Notes: generated by a model not told the origin, from the sequence alone. Positions 51,680-64,000 are shown, counted from the first letter of the stretch. The stretch is 64,000 bases of DNA from Anoplopoma fimbria (GCF_027596085.1 NC_072467.1:8981476-9045475); one strand, 5' to 3'. Made by a program: numbers and translations.

Positions 51680-52170
51680 ATGTACAGTAATACTGTAGTT
51701 GTTGAGAGTCTGAAATACCTCAACTACACTATAAGATGTGTTGCCATGAAAATGTGTACATGCATTACCTCTCCTCCTTGCTATAACTTTGGTGATCCCT
51801 TAAAGGGGACATATGATGCTTATTTGGCTTGGTAGTTACTCCAAATACCTAAATATAGGCTCTGTGCACAAGCACTGAAAAAGTGAGTTTATCATTATAT
51901 GTCCCCTTTAACTTTTCATCCAGCAGCATCATATCAGGTCAACATTCCTTTGTCCAATGCTTTGATTTTTGTCTAAATACCTCACTAATGACATCCCCAT
52001 CAGCTTCAGCTGCACCTTTTGTTTAGTGCTATAGAAAAGGTCAGCATGTTCACACACTAAACCAGAAAGGTGACTAGAGTGAACAATCACCTGCAAAAAA
52101 TCAGAAGGTTAACATTTTCATTGTAAGCATGTTAGCATGCCAAATAACTACTCCACAAACACAGGGCCAC
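51680..52170. repeat. Teleost interspersed repeat, copy 2, carrying a nested MITE
   Basis: Same family as 46230-46610. The phrases 'ataactttggtgatccc' and 'acttttcatccagcagcatc' flank the MITE at 51800-51911. The 3' part runs through acatccccatcagcttcagc to gcatgttagcatgcc. Confidence 0.65.
51800..51911. mobile_element. TTAA-flanked MITE (piggyBac-like), 104-bp body
   Basis: TTAA at 51800-51803 and at 51908-51911 bracket 15-bp terminal inverted repeats, AGGGGACATATGATG at 51804-51818 and CATTATATGTCCCCT at 51893-51907, which match at 14 of 15 positions. There is no coding capacity. TTAA target duplication is typical of the piggyBac superfamily (established). The insertion interrupts an older repeat. 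Confidence 0.85.
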
Positions 52171-55100
52171 TAAAGTCTTAGTCCTCTTTAAAATAAGTTT
52201 TCAGATAAAACAAGATTTTATTCTCTCCTATTGTATTGCTGGATAGCAAAAAAACAAAATTGCAAACCTCTAGCAAGTTAAATCAAAAAAACTAACTTGA
52301 TGGATATTTACCAAGTGAGATTTGTTTTGTTATTTGGGTAAACTGGTCCTTTAAGATATTATTTTTCTTCCTCTGTTGTTTCTATTAATAAGCAACTAGC
52401 GTCTTAAATGGTGTTCTATGTAAAGGAAAGGGATAAAGAATATTTTATTTGGACACCTTCACTGCTCAGCATGGGAACCACTCAGAGCCAATCCAATTCA
52501 GACATCTACAGCAGTTTACCTTTAACCCTTAAAGACCCGGAGTCATTAAGGTCACAGCCATACTTAGGCCGGTAGCTCCTGTGTTGCTGAGGGTCACAAA
52601 GAGGTTGGGGACAAAGGGTCACAGCCTTGACTTTTGACTCTTTTAACTTCTAGGAAGGGTTTAAAGCCTACCATTCAAGCAGTGCACGGACAGTGTGAGA
52701 AATGTACCCAGTGTAGCACACCCTGACCACTGCTGTTTCAGTCCTCACACAGCCCTGGTTTGAGGTCTCCTAAACACATACAGTCGAATTTAGACTCAGA
52801 CTGACCACAGACACAGCCAGACCCGCTGAAATCTGACCTCATTTGTCTTTACTCTCTCTCCTGCCTTGTGTTTCCACTCAGTAGCTTTTGTCCACTGGCT
52901 TTGGTTCCTCTCTCGGACTCCCTACCAGCACACTAACAACACCTCTCTTTCTCCTCACTTCTCGGTCTACCCATCATGCTCAGGGGCAGCCTGCTGGAGC
53001 TGATTTACGTTGTGTATGCACAAGGTTAGCACTCAATGTTCTGGAGGAAATTAAATGTTCAAGTAACAGCACTTGCTTCTTTCATGCTACCTAAATAAGG
53101 ATGTGACTCTTGGAAGAACTTTTTTTTCAAATATAACTTGTTTTGGCCCAGCGTTTTTATACTGCGTTCATCTGTGGGTTTAAACAATTCCGTGGACACA
53201 TTCTGCCTGCCTCAGTGATTTGTCTTTGCTCTGTGCTCACTGGGAATTCAGATAATATATTCATACATTTGTGAGCATTTATTTTTTATGCAGTTAGTGC
53301 TACAGTTTGTGTGTGCCAGTATGCATGTGTTACAGTGCTAGATGGCCACATTGCATCATCCACTAATCCTGTTTCTTACATTAATGACTAAGCAGCAAAA
53401 AAATGGCTTCGCTCCAGAATGAAATATTACTATTACTAACAACTATTGTATGGGTTATATTGTACAGAATTTTAGTCACCAGAAAATAATGGTGATCTCC
53501 TGACTTTTTCTCCAGCGCCACCAACAGGTAAAATTTTGTTCTTAACCTGTGAAATATCCATCAGCCTCAGTTGTTCTTTGTGTTTAGTGCTAATTCGCAA
53601 ATGATATCATGCTAACACTCTATAGAATGGTCGAGAATCATGTACTTGCTAAACATCAGCATGCAATTTCATTGTGAGCATGTTGCTGACATCATACGTC
53701 ACAGGGCGGGGAAATTTGTCCCATAGCCTAGTTTTACTTCACTAATTTCTTTCAAAATGTGTGGTTATATCTGACATGAAGTTGATACATTGCTGAGTCA
53801 TACAATTCTTTACTCAAATATGATCTCAATGTCAGATTTCTGTTTTTATGTGCTTTAGAATAAAAGGAAAGAAGAATAATGGAAAGTGTCTAATGCCTAG
53901 GAGTGCCATCGCTCTGCAGTAGTGCCTCTTCTCTGTCTCTCTCTCCTCCTCCTCCTCCTCCTTCTCCTCCTCCTCTGCAGCCCAGTGCTCACTGACCCGT
54001 AACAGCTCCTGATGGCAGGCCATGAACATGATCATACCGTCTATTAGTTTCAATGCTCTCATCATTCCCTTCACCATTAATGCTCTTAGTGAGAGGTCAG
54101 AGGGAGTAAGTCTTAATGGAACTGGGTGGGGAAAAGCCAGTTACAACCTCAATATGTGATAATAACTGACTAACTCAGGTTCATTCTCTGTGGCATATGT
54201 ACTGTCATGTCGTGTCAGTCCTTTCAGGGAACTTGCTTTAACCTGCTCGAATATACAGTCTGTCATAACTCAGACCGACTTGCACACATGCAGGTACTAA
54301 CATGTAGCAATAGACACAGTTCTGTACCACCAAGACCTACATTTGTATTTATAGATATGAAGGCTTCACTGATGTTTAATACCTGTAATTTGACATATTC
54401 CTTTGATTATACTTATATACAAATCTTAGTCTGTTTTTTATCAAACTGAGCAAAAAACAAATATACTATAAAGTATTCCATAATGAGATAGACGGAAGCA
54501 TTGGGAAAGCAATGTGTAACCTCATAAAGTCTGAAGTTCCTGAATTCTATGAAATATTTTGTTTTTTTATTAAAGTGAAATAACACATTTATATGCGCAG
54601 TGCCTGCTGGGTGTAGAGGAACAGATGACTTTGGAGACAGCCATGCATGTTTTATTAATGAAGCTCTCTGGCCAGTTATAGCATTAGAAGAAAAATGTCT
54701 GCATAAAGCACAGCTCTGGTTTCCTCTGGAGCATGATGGTTGAGCTGCCTTTCTGATTGATTCTGACAGCCTCTGTACTACGGTAGATGGGGATGAGGGA
54801 ATAATCAAAACCAAAAATGAAAACAGTTAATTAGACAAAAATGCCTCTCTACATTTTCACTGTGAAACAAAATGGGCAGAAACAAAGAAAAAAGACTACA
54901 AACAAGCCGCCACCAGCTTTAAGAACTGCGTCTCATCGGGATTAGTGAGACATATTTTGCAATGCTCAATATCTTGCAAAGGCAACACATGACATCAACT
55001 TGGAATAAACCAACATCGGATTCTCCTAGAACATGATCATTTCTCATCTCTGGCAGAGCTGGACCAAACCCAGATCGTTACACAACAGTCTGGACAACAA

Positions 55101-55600
55101 GCTGGGACCATTATTACTCATGTCATCGTTGGGAATGAGCGTGAAATTGAAAGAGACCTACTTTCCGTCAAAGGGATGTAAAACACCCAAGCTCTCTCTT
55201 TCTAAAAATATTTTATTGCTTCGATGTACATGGAAAGTTTCACTCAACAGCTCTCATTGCTGCAGTTCTTGTGCCAAGTATTTCCTCAGCTTTCAACTCT
55301 GTAAAACGCTTATCGTTATACAATTATGGCACCTCGGCTGCTCAGCACATGCCCATGGTGCTGTGTTAGTTTTTGTATTTTTATAACTGTTAAAGCTACA
55401 CATAACGTTTAGTGTGTATTATTTGTGTAATCTCTTAATTCAGGAAATACATTCAGGCCATTTGCTTGTTATCAGAGTGAACAGAAACAGCAGTCTGCTC
55501 TGGATTGTATGTTTCAGTGACCGACGCTTCCATTGTTTTGCTCTTTGTCCTTGCATGCAGTATGCATGTCGCTGTGTGAATAGTGGCAGTTATGCTTCGG
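52171..55600. other. Intergenic region, 3' part; no gene recognised
   Basis: Apart from the third repeat copy (53490-53700) and a short CTC/TCC run near 53938-53975, I see no structured element and no credible coding segment. Confidence 0.5.
53490..53700. repeat. Teleost interspersed repeat, copy 3 (partial)
   Basis: Shares with copies 1 and 2 the phrases ggtgatctcctgact, ccagcgccaccaacaggt, atccatcagcctcag and gtgtttagtgctaatt. Confidence 0.6.
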
Positions 55601-55617
55601 TCTGGTTTCTGCAGTGC

Positions 55618-55626
55618 TATAAATAG
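55618..55626 (+). promoter_or_regulatory. TATA-box-like element
   Basis: TATAAATAG, a full-consensus TATA box, 450 bp upstream of the CCAAT/CRE block. No initiator or coding exon can be tied to it, so it may be chance. Confidence 0.25.
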
Positions 55627-56071
55627 TCCCCTGCAACCCCTGTAGGAGAGTTTGAAGTGTGGTAGGCCAGCAGGTCAAGCTGCCACATATGGGTGCTCTC
55701 GTATGTCTTGTAACACTTGTGTGTTATTTCTGCATTCTGGCCCCCTGGCAGTTTGGAGATCCTGGAGCGCATTTTAAGTGGCAGCATCCCAGATGAGAGC
55801 AAACAGAGCAGGGACAGCTGAGCCAGAGCCGAGCCAGACATCTCAGATCAGCCAGCCAGAAGTCCCATGAGTCAAGAAGGATCATCTTTGACCATCTAAT
55901 AGCTCCACTTTAGCTCAACCCCACCTTAAAGAGACGCCCATTGTGTCTGCGTGTGCTCGCAGGCCGGCCTGAGTGAGGATCCCTCCCATTTGTGAACCGG
56001 CGGACTCGTGACATCACCCGCCCCGCCCCCACCCCCTCCCCATCCCTCCCTCCTTCCTCTAATGCATCAGA

Positions 56072-56135
56072 CCAATCACCGCCCGGAGAGATACGTCACG
56101 TGAGAATCCCCCCAAGTCTCGGTTACCATGACAAC
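56072..56135 (+). promoter_or_regulatory. Promoter block 1: CCAAT box, CRE/E-box overlap, X-box-like site
   Basis: In 64 bp there are CCAAT at 56072-56076, TACGTCACG at 56092-56100 overlapping CACGTG at 56097-56102, and GTTACCATGACAAC at 56122-56135, close to the RFX X-box with one mismatch in the right half-site. The region is GC-rich (ccgccccgccccc just upstream), unlike its AT-rich surroundings. A promoter function is inferred. Confidence 0.5.
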
Positions 56136-56169
56136 GAGCACTGGTCCAGGCAGCATCTTGCTGTGGTGA

Positions 56170-56291
56170 GAAGAAAGGGGGAGAGAAGGCGGGAGGAGAG
56201 ACAGACAGAGACGAGGACAGGGAGGGAGGAAAATAGAAAGAGAACAAATCCCAGCCAGAGGAATACCTTGTGTCTGTCTTCCCTCTGTACA
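56170..56291 (+). other. Possible non-coding first exon 1a of a downstream gene
   Basis: Purine-rich sequence after promoter block 1 ends at a donor aca|gtaagt (GT at 56292-56293). The start is arbitrary, because no transcription start can be read from the sequence. No coding frame is supported. Confidence 0.3.
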
Positions 56292-58960
56292 GTAAGTGTT
56301 TTGGCCTCATTGTCCTCTTTCAACCGCTTCATCATAGGTAAATGAACGGAGATTTGATGCAGTCCATTGTCATCTGTATTTGATAATGTGATATGGCAGA
56401 TGCCTTTGAAGTTTTCAAGGATGACATGTACAATTCCTTTGTTATGTTGGAAATGTGTGCAGCCTGCCTCTCCTTAGGTAGACAGCCCTTTGTCTACATT
56501 TTTCACCCAGAGTCCACTGATCCTCAGTGAATGGCTGATGACAAACCTCTGTTAAGGAACAGAGGCGTGGTGGAGACCGGTGCTCAGCTCAATTGGAAGC
56601 AGTTTCATAATGTGGCGAAACTCTCTGTGATGTATTGTGAGCCGGCAGCGAGCCATCCTGCTCCTGACTCCTGATCCCACTCCTTTTTTTCCCCGCCAAG
56701 TCATTTTCTTTTTCTTTATTGCTACTCTTCCAAGTCTGTCTTCCTTTCTATCTCTCTATCTCTCTCATTCTCACACAAGCAGACCCGGTTGACATCCTGT
56801 GTCCGCTGAGGTTTGTTTAATTAGCAAATCCGTGCAAATCCAACTAGGACAGCTTGTTCTGATTGGAGACTTCATATGTGGAACGTCCTTGTGGTGGTGG
56901 AGACGGCAAGCTTTCCTGGCTGCGAGCCCTCTCACAGTCAAAATGCTGCTGTTTATAATTAGCATAGGTTTGAACATCATATCAGTATCGCAATAACATG
57001 TGAGAGATTTGATGCAATGTAAATGTTTTCATTACATGAGATAGAGCTACATTTTTACTATGCACATTACCTTAACTGCAGTTAGTTTTCTTCATCTTTC
57101 AAATCTGTCACTAACTGTCGATTTTTTTTAATGATAACGTTAAGAAATCCTTGTTTTGAGCTGCAGGAAATTATAGAGCTAGTATACACTTACACAGGTA
57201 TGCAGCAGCACCGAGTCCAATTCACCATATGCTACAAGAGGAAGTGAGAAGTTGAATGTTTTTTACCATCCTAAAAGAAAGCATTACATAACCCTCGGAA
57301 TAAGCAAGTTTGGAGCTACACTAATGATAATTTTATTTTCTCAAATAGGCAGACATTGCCTGTGAACTAGCAGCACGGTATTTATTTGATACATTTCCCT
57401 GCTGAACCAATCTTGCATGATCTATCCATAATAATATGGTTAGTATCTAGCATTATATTGTGCCTTATTCAATACATATCCCAATATCTTCTCTTATCTG
57501 TAATTCCTTTAGATTTCCCTGTACTTTTTCCTTCTAATATGTAGTCAAGACATATGTTATGCACAGAGGACTTTTTAAATCTCTTGCCAAGTGAAACGGT
57601 CTGTTGAATGCCCAAAAATAATATAGCACTGATCCTTCCATATGGCTATCTTCAGGTTGAAGTTAACACAACATCTTTGTGAGAGATAACAAATGTCACG
57701 CGTCACTGTTTACCCTCAAAAAAACCAGCCACACAGGCCTATCTGTCCAGAGACACGAGGGGACAGGAAGGTGTCCGCCTTGATGGATGCTTGAGAGGGA
57801 GAGACCATCTCTGTAATGTGCAGAGAGCTGATAGAAAGGTTTCTCCTTCCAGCTTTGTAGAGAACACAGATAAAAACCTTCAGATCAAAGTGGATGAACC
57901 CTGTCTTAAGTAGTCATATAGTCATATATTTAGATTCCTCTGTTTTTGCCTGTGAACCAGATGTTGGCAGTAGCACAACTGAAGCAGCAGTGACTTTGAT
58001 AGCTAAGTGTTTATAACAAAGGGCCTGCATGTCGTTGACCTTTACTTTGAATCAGCCAAGACAATAAGGATAATCATTACGGCTTTTAATAGGTTCTTTG
58101 CATTTGCTGTCTGACTTGCTCTGTCGTTGTTGTGTAGGCTAAAATATGTTTCTGTAAGATGAATATAAGCCTTGGATTGTGTCTTGTTTGAGACAGAACA
58201 AAGCAGCGCATCAGTGATGCATATTTCTGTCCGTGGGAAGTAACCAGACTTGCTCTACTGTTTACCATGTGATGTCTTGCCATTTGAAAGCGATTGTTTG
58301 AAACTTATTATTATCCCAAGTTGTAATCTTGAGTGGTTTTTCCACTAAGGCAAACTTCAGCCGCTCAAAAACCACAGCACAATCCATGTCTATGCTTTGT
58401 TAGAAAACAAACAAAAGGGCCTTGGAATTCAGTGGGAATTTTATTTTTCAAGATTCTATACAATGGAAAAGACACACAGACACAAAAAACTCATTGAGAA
58501 TCAGGCATTCCATTCGTGACTCATGCAACCAATTAAATAACTTATCTCTTCCTTCAGTGCTGCCTAAACAGAGGTCCATGCATTAGATTTAATTTCAATC
58601 GCAACAAGACTAAAGATATGGGACATACGTTTAAGTAAACACACAAATGGCATATCAATTGATCTTTTTAAAATCTTATTGACGGTTATCGCTCGATATT
58701 TTATTATTATTACTATTAATAATTCATCATAAAGCTCTCTTCAGGAACCAATGTTGACACTAACCTGTCTAAGCGTGTCATGTCATGTCAAATCGAGTGA
58801 TTATTTATTTAGGGTGCACAATCACACACAAGGTATCAAAGAATACTTTGCTGTAAATTAGATTTGTCATACAATCTCTGCAATTCGGCTATCATATAAA
58901 ATGCCGCCCGCCTTTCCATGTTGTGTAAAACTAATATTTCTAACCCCATGTGAAGGCAGC
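56292..58960. other. Region between two promoter-like blocks; no gene recognised
   Basis: AT-rich sequence with no credible coding exon and no clear repeats. It would be intron if the two blocks are alternative promoters of one gene. Confidence 0.4.
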
Positions 58961-58968
58961 CGTACTGC

Positions 58969-58992
58969 TACGTCACGTTGGAAGGGACCAAT
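58969..58992 (+). promoter_or_regulatory. Promoter block 2: CRE-like site and CCAAT box
   Basis: TACGTCACG at 58969-58977 and CCAAT at 58988-58992, 11 bp apart, followed by CpG-bearing sequence. The same two elements occur in reverse order at 56072-56100. Confidence 0.5.
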
Positions 58993-59199
58993 CGGATTAA
59001 ACTGAGTTAAAAGACGCAGGCTCATTCCAAGGAGGAGCGGGGGTTTCTACCTTCCTTTTTAAAATAAATCCGGACGCATTCTAACATAAAACAGTGTATT
59101 TTCTCTATACCATAAGTTGTGTATTAGTACTGTTGTTTAGCATGATTTACAGTTAAATGGTTAAGATTGCGATGTTTTGGTAACGTGTTGTTATTTATA

Positions 59200-59435
59200 G
59201 ACTTGCCCGCCCCCCCCTCCTTGTCGTGGTTATGGTTTCGACCGATCCCTCTCTGTCAGTTTCAAGTCGCGCCTTCTCCTCCGCCGTGTGGCTCCTCGCT
59301 CCGGCCTCAACGAGAATTACCCCACTTAGATAACGCACCGCTACTGTGGATTTTACGGACATATCTGGATCCAAACAAAGACATGGATTGATTCCCGCCA
59401 CGTGCGAGTAAATCACAGACACGCTGCATTCAGAG
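59200..59435 (+). other. Probable non-coding first exon 1b of a downstream + strand gene
   Basis: A GC-richer, CpG-bearing segment (cgcgccttctcctccgccgt and similar) ends at a strong donor, cagag|gtaaga (GT at 59436-59437). The one ATG near its end (atggattga) meets a stop after two codons, so the segment looks like 5' UTR. The start coordinate is approximate. Confidence 0.5.
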
Positions 59436-62400
59436 GTAAGAAGAGATGTTCCTCCCGACCGCCTGACAAACACGGAGCCTTTTGTAACGTAACCCGGGGA
59501 TCCGCGGGCTGCACCTCAGCGTGTTTGGGAATGTCACGGTCGGCTGGTTTTAATAGAGCAACTACAGTCCGGTGCACATGGGAAGGGATAGCCTGTGGAA
59601 TGTGTTGAATGGTGGCAATATTTACCCCAGTCAGTCAGTCAGTCAGTCAGTCAGTCATATTGAATTATATCCTCATCTTGGACACAGTTATGTATTTGAA
59701 AAGCCTTTTCCCCCTGGAAGCTTGTCTTTATATTATTGACAAATAATCAGATGCGTATTATTGAAAGGACAGGAGCAGATACAGTTTCTAATTCAGATAT
59801 GCCCAACTCAAATAATTCTAGATTTATGAAGATTACTTTTGAAAACATGTTCTTTATTGCACAGTGATAACTAAACTGAAAAAACAACCAAACATGTAAA
59901 TGATATGTCCTTGACTTGACTCTTAGGGAAGAAAACATTGGTATGGTAGTGTTTACTCTTAGTAAGGAACATTTCTTCAACCCCATACATCACCTTTACC
60001 ATCATATTTTAAACACATATGTTGCATAATACTATAGAACAACATAAGTTGCTTCAAGGTTGTATTAACAACCCTTCAAGTACAATAGATGTCTGTATCT
60101 ATTGGAGGCAATGTAGAAAAGGTTCCAGATTAAGCCAAACCGTGTCAGTTTTGTACTGTCTTCTCTCTCAGGTGTGTTCATTGAAGAGCAGAAACTGGAT
60201 ATTTTTTTAATTTAGCAGCTTGTTTTCATACTGTTATCTAAGCCTCAAGCTGAATCATGCATAATGTTCAAGGCAAGGAACTAGACAAGCTGTGATGATG
60301 TTGCTGCTTTAAGAGTGCGAGAGATGATGTTTTGATGCACCTGATTCGTGCCCAGAGGTATCTCATATTGTTCTCCAAACATTTGGCATCATCTCATGTG
60401 AAGTCACTTAAATTCTCTTTTCTGATTCATGCTTTTATTTGATGCATCTGTTTTTGGTCTTGTTGAGTGACGACACACTGACTTCAACACCAGCAACAGA
60501 TATTATACCAGCTGACCTAGATTGGACCGTACATCAACCCTTATGAACAAGAGAGAGTCTGTGGCTTAGTGGAGCGCTAAGGTCCTGACCTGACAGGACA
60601 GAGACTCTTATCTTGTCTCAGCTGAGTGATGGAGCATTTGTTCTATTGATCTGTGATATTGACCTTCGTTGCATTTCATCCACCTCCTTTTTTTGGCCGG
60701 AGCAGCTTCAATGCAAGACTTTGGCCATCTTCTCTTAGGTCACAGGGTGTTGCAGTTCAGCAAGATGTTAATTGGGATGTGCTACCTTTTGTTAATCCGC
60801 ATGCAAGTGTTTTCATAACTCACCGTTTCCTCCTTAAGAGATCAGGATGTGGCGCGGAGAAGGAGGAGGATGTTTGTTTGTTGGCTGACTCAGCACAAGG
60901 AAGAACTGGAGAAGGCTGTGGTCTAGTTGTTAACTTGGATGTAAACGTTTTGTGTCAATCAGATCTGCAGTTTTGTGGACTTGTTTAGACTTTCATTGAA
61001 TCCTTTCAACTTTGTGAAATATTTAAAAATTACATTACCTAGGTATTAAATGTTGATATCCTTCAAAACCAATGAAATGCATACAAGAGGAAAACCTTTC
61101 ACGTCTCCTGTCGCTATATGAAATGAATATGATATTCAAAATGTGATGGTCACACATAATATAGCATTGGTTTGGGTGATATGACAAGACTGTATATCCT
61201 GAGATCATAGAAATGTGTCTACCATCAGAGATCTTTCCATACTGTTTGTAATGAAGCAACTGTGAGCAATGTTGCAAATCAATAAGAAGGACTGCTTTAT
61301 GAAACTGTTGGTTTTAAAGGATTTTTATGTCAATTTTTATGTAACCAAGCATCTTCATTTTTTATTCATTGATATTGTGGTGATGAATTAGATTTACTAA
61401 CTGTCACAGCCTATTTATTTTGTCCGAGGTTTTTTCCTCTAGAAAAACAGACATAGATGCATTTCTTCATGCTGCAATTCATTCATAATGAAGAGTCAGG
61501 TCTCCTTCTTTATTAGTCTATGTTCAGTGAAGACCAACACATCCCTGCTATGTCTCACTTTTATCTTGTTTGGAGACAGAACATCATTAAAAAGCAGTCA
61601 CTAGTTTGACTTTAGAGCATGATTTTTCAAAACCATCAATGCTATCTGCTGCATCTGTGGAAGGCGGTGTGGAAATGTGGAGGTAAAAGTGAAGCTGGGT
61701 CACCCTGACCCCTCGCTGACTGTCTCTCAGAGGGAGAGAGTGAGTTCCTGTCTAGCTCTGACCCCCCACGACCCTACAAAGTACCACAGGTTTGGAAACA
61801 CTGCTAGATGAAAGGACAGAAGGAAGGAAGTCCTCCGAAGGCAGCTCCTGCTGTGCCATGAGCTGCTGGATGTACCCAAACTGTCAGGTTTAGCCCAGAG
61901 GTCTGTTGCTATGGTTGACTCATCAGAAGCCTGCTGCTGTCGAGCCAACGTGCATATTGTAGTCTGCAGCCAGTGAGTCCTTAAAAGGAGTCTGTAACTG
62001 GATGATAATGCCACGTTGTTAACTGTTTCAGGTCTGTGTTCTGCAGCAAGCACTTACTGGAAGGAAATCAGCATGTAGAAGGACAATTTCCATGTCGTCG
62101 TCCCCCCTTCAACTGAATGAGGTCATGTGACAATTAGCGTATTGCTGAGTGTTGAGTCGGACAGACATTTTAAAACCAAATGCCCTGGTAGAAGCCATTA
62201 GGATACCATTAAGGTTAGTAGGTTACAGTTTTCAGGAGAAAGCCTCTGTCAGGATATAAATCCATCACACTTTCTAAAGACAGGTGATTGATGAATTGGT
62301 TTCCATCACCGTTTCCCTTCCTTCCTTCTACAGAACATTTCTAAACTTTGCTTTATGCAGATTAGATTGGGAGGATTTACAGCAAAGCCACTGGTTGATT

Positions 62401-63660
62401 TTTTTTTTTTTTGTGTATGACTTACAAGTCCCCAGTCCATTTGCTTTGGCGATTTTCCCACAACTCCAGATTAAAGACTTACTTTCTTCTTGTACCTTGC
62501 AGGTCAGACGTAGGCCACTGTAACAGACGCATGCCTCAGGCCAGTGAGACTGTGTACGTTACGCTAGTCTGCTGACCTTATAGAAGAGCCACTCAATCTA
62601 ACTTTCCCCTCTGTGTGTGTGATAAATGGAGCTGATTGAAGGACTAATTGTATTCAAAAAGCAGGTATACAGAGGACTTGCATAAAGTTATCGCAGTTGT
62701 TCTAGTCTGGCTGTAAAACTGTGTTGTAGAAAAACACAGCTCCTACTAAAGGTGACTCATTAATTGCATCCTGTACGTGATATCTGTCATGTCGCACATC
62801 ATTCCAATTGAAAGCTCCAGTGAACAAATGATTGCAGGCCAATGGTCTTGTTAAATGGAACTTAAATAGCCCTTCAATATCCCTCGACTCTACAGATGTT
62901 TTCAGTCCTTTTTATTTTAGCTCTAAACCATGTTGAGATCTGAACGCATAACTAAATAACATAACTGTGCTTTTTTCCCTCTGGTCCTTATTCTAACGTT
63001 TATCACATCAAACCCATGTCCGACTAAACATGTTGTAAGCATATCTAGGTCTAAACCTTTTGTTACTTAAAAATACAACCCTTTTACTCCATACATCAGC
63101 TTAAAAGTAATATCTAAACATAATGATTAGTCCTTGCAAGCAGGGAGCCACTGACAAAGACTTGCTTATTCAAATATAACCATTGGTCACGTGACTTTGT
63201 CATATTTGTATTGGCTTTCTTTGTGTTTGCTGACTGCTGACAATCATGCCTGGTGTCTGCTGAATAGCTTTTTGTTTCTTCGGCCCTCTGCACTTAAGCT
63301 TGATGTCAACATTATATTCTTCTGAGAAGTTTGTTTAATATTAAACTGTATATTTAACTGGTGGTGGTTTTCGCTTGTTTCAAAGTGTCAGTCTGAACTA
63401 TTCGAATATCTGGTTGCCTATTTTAAGTTGCCGTCAATATGTCAATAATGCGACAAAACCATGGTTCAAATTAGTGGGATATATATATATCCTATAAACA
63501 GCCCAGTAAAGCAAATGGGAGTGTTTTTTCACATTCGAATATTATGAATATTATCACAACAGACAGCTCTGCTACCTTTGTCGGTATTTTAGGAGTTAGT
63601 GGAGACCATTAACCACCACCACTTTTGAAGTCTGAACTCTGGGTCCCGCATGATGAGTAA
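59436..63660 (+). other. Probable first intron of the downstream gene; no exon seen
   Basis: AT-rich, with a (CAGT)n array at 59628-59657 and no open frame of convincing protein character. No exon flanked by splice sites was found. Confidence 0.4.
59628..59657. repeat. (CAGT)7 tetranucleotide repeat
   Basis: A pure 30-bp array, about 190 bp after the donor of the probable exon 1b. Confidence 0.92.
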
Positions 63661-63949
63661 TAGGGCTGTCCTTGACCAAATTATTTCTTAGTCCACTAGA
63701 ACTCATACAATTTTATCGACATATAGATAAGTCGATTTAATCAAATGATTTGAGTTTCTCCTCAATGAATCAAACAAAAACAGCACTTTGAATATTGTGT
63801 TTATCAGATATGTGGTCATAAATTTCTTGGAATAAGTCATTCAATGTGAAAAAAGCATTTAAAAAATGACTCATTGGCTAAAGAAATCGTAGTTGACGGA
63901 GACCAAACCAACCGATTAGTTGACTACTAAGTAAGAGGGGGCAGCCCCA
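63661..63949. mobile_element. Degenerate hAT-like MITE
   Basis: The left end is tagggctgtcc and the right end is ggggcagcccca, imperfect inverted repeats. The internal text (cttagtccactaga, accgattagttgactactaa) resembles a fish element built from 'ttagtcgactagtagtcgac'. It is about 290 bp long and non-coding. No target duplication is clear. Confidence 0.5.
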
Positions 63950-64000
63950 ATAAATAAACCATGTCTCTTTACTCCAGTAGACAACAGAGAGCACTAACCC

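Noticed and set aside
55992..56345. 117-codon + frame over promoter block 1
   Set aside because: It crosses GC- and purine-rich promoter sequence and gives Pro/Arg/Glu low-complexity text. The regulatory sites explain the composition better.

Overview
The window looks like ray-finned (teleost) fish genomic DNA. It has GT-AG introns, dense CA/TG, GA, AT and ATA microsatellites, several old interspersed repeats of types common in teleosts, and a multi-exon gene of the vertebrate KIAA1549 family. No bacterial-style gene, rRNA or tRNA was seen. The species cannot be named from the sequence.

The window holds one clear gene, on the + strand. It is a member of the KIAA1549/UPF0606 family, and I judge it to be the KIAA1549L paralogue (confidence about 0.7). 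I traced 19 consecutive constitutive exons from 11106 to the stop codon at 33403-33405. All splice phases agree, and together the exons encode 1730 residues. The first exon in the window begins in phase 1, so exon 1 (start codon and signal peptide) lies in front of the window. Bases 1-11105 are read as the end of intron 1. The protein is a type I membrane protein: a long Ser/Thr/Pro-rich and acidic ectodomain from one 2.2-kb exon, a conserved membrane-proximal globular part with a furin-like RRVRR site, one transmembrane helix (20608-20673), and a cytoplasmic tail of about 640 residues that ends in a conserved helix. The 3' UTR runs to about 34.96 kb (AATAAA at 34934).

The most interesting part is the splicing layout of the tail. 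The intron after the transmembrane exon holds two adjacent, phase 0-0, fully open candidate exons (22543-22704 and 22913-23191). They would insert 147 residues with very long glutamate runs just inside the membrane, and their shared start suggests that one is a duplicate of the other. Downstream are a perfect 15-nt phase 1-1 microexon (26616-26630), an exon with a GC donor, a rival GT donor and a decoy GTAAGT (25676-25812), and two different 3' splice sites fed by pure (GT)n tracts (25617-25666 and 32199-32226). Together these suggest a cytoplasmic domain remodelled by tissue-specific splicing. None of this is proven without RNA data.

From about 35 kb to 55.6 kb I see no gene, only repeats. 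These include a family present in three copies, one of which carries a TTAA-flanked MITE inserted in it. At 56.07-56.29 kb and 58.97-59.44 kb there are two promoter-like blocks. Each has a CCAAT box and a TACGTCACG element and is followed by a good splice donor. They probably mark alternative non-coding first exons of a + strand gene whose coding part lies beyond the window. The last 4.5 kb look intronic and end in a hAT-like MITE.
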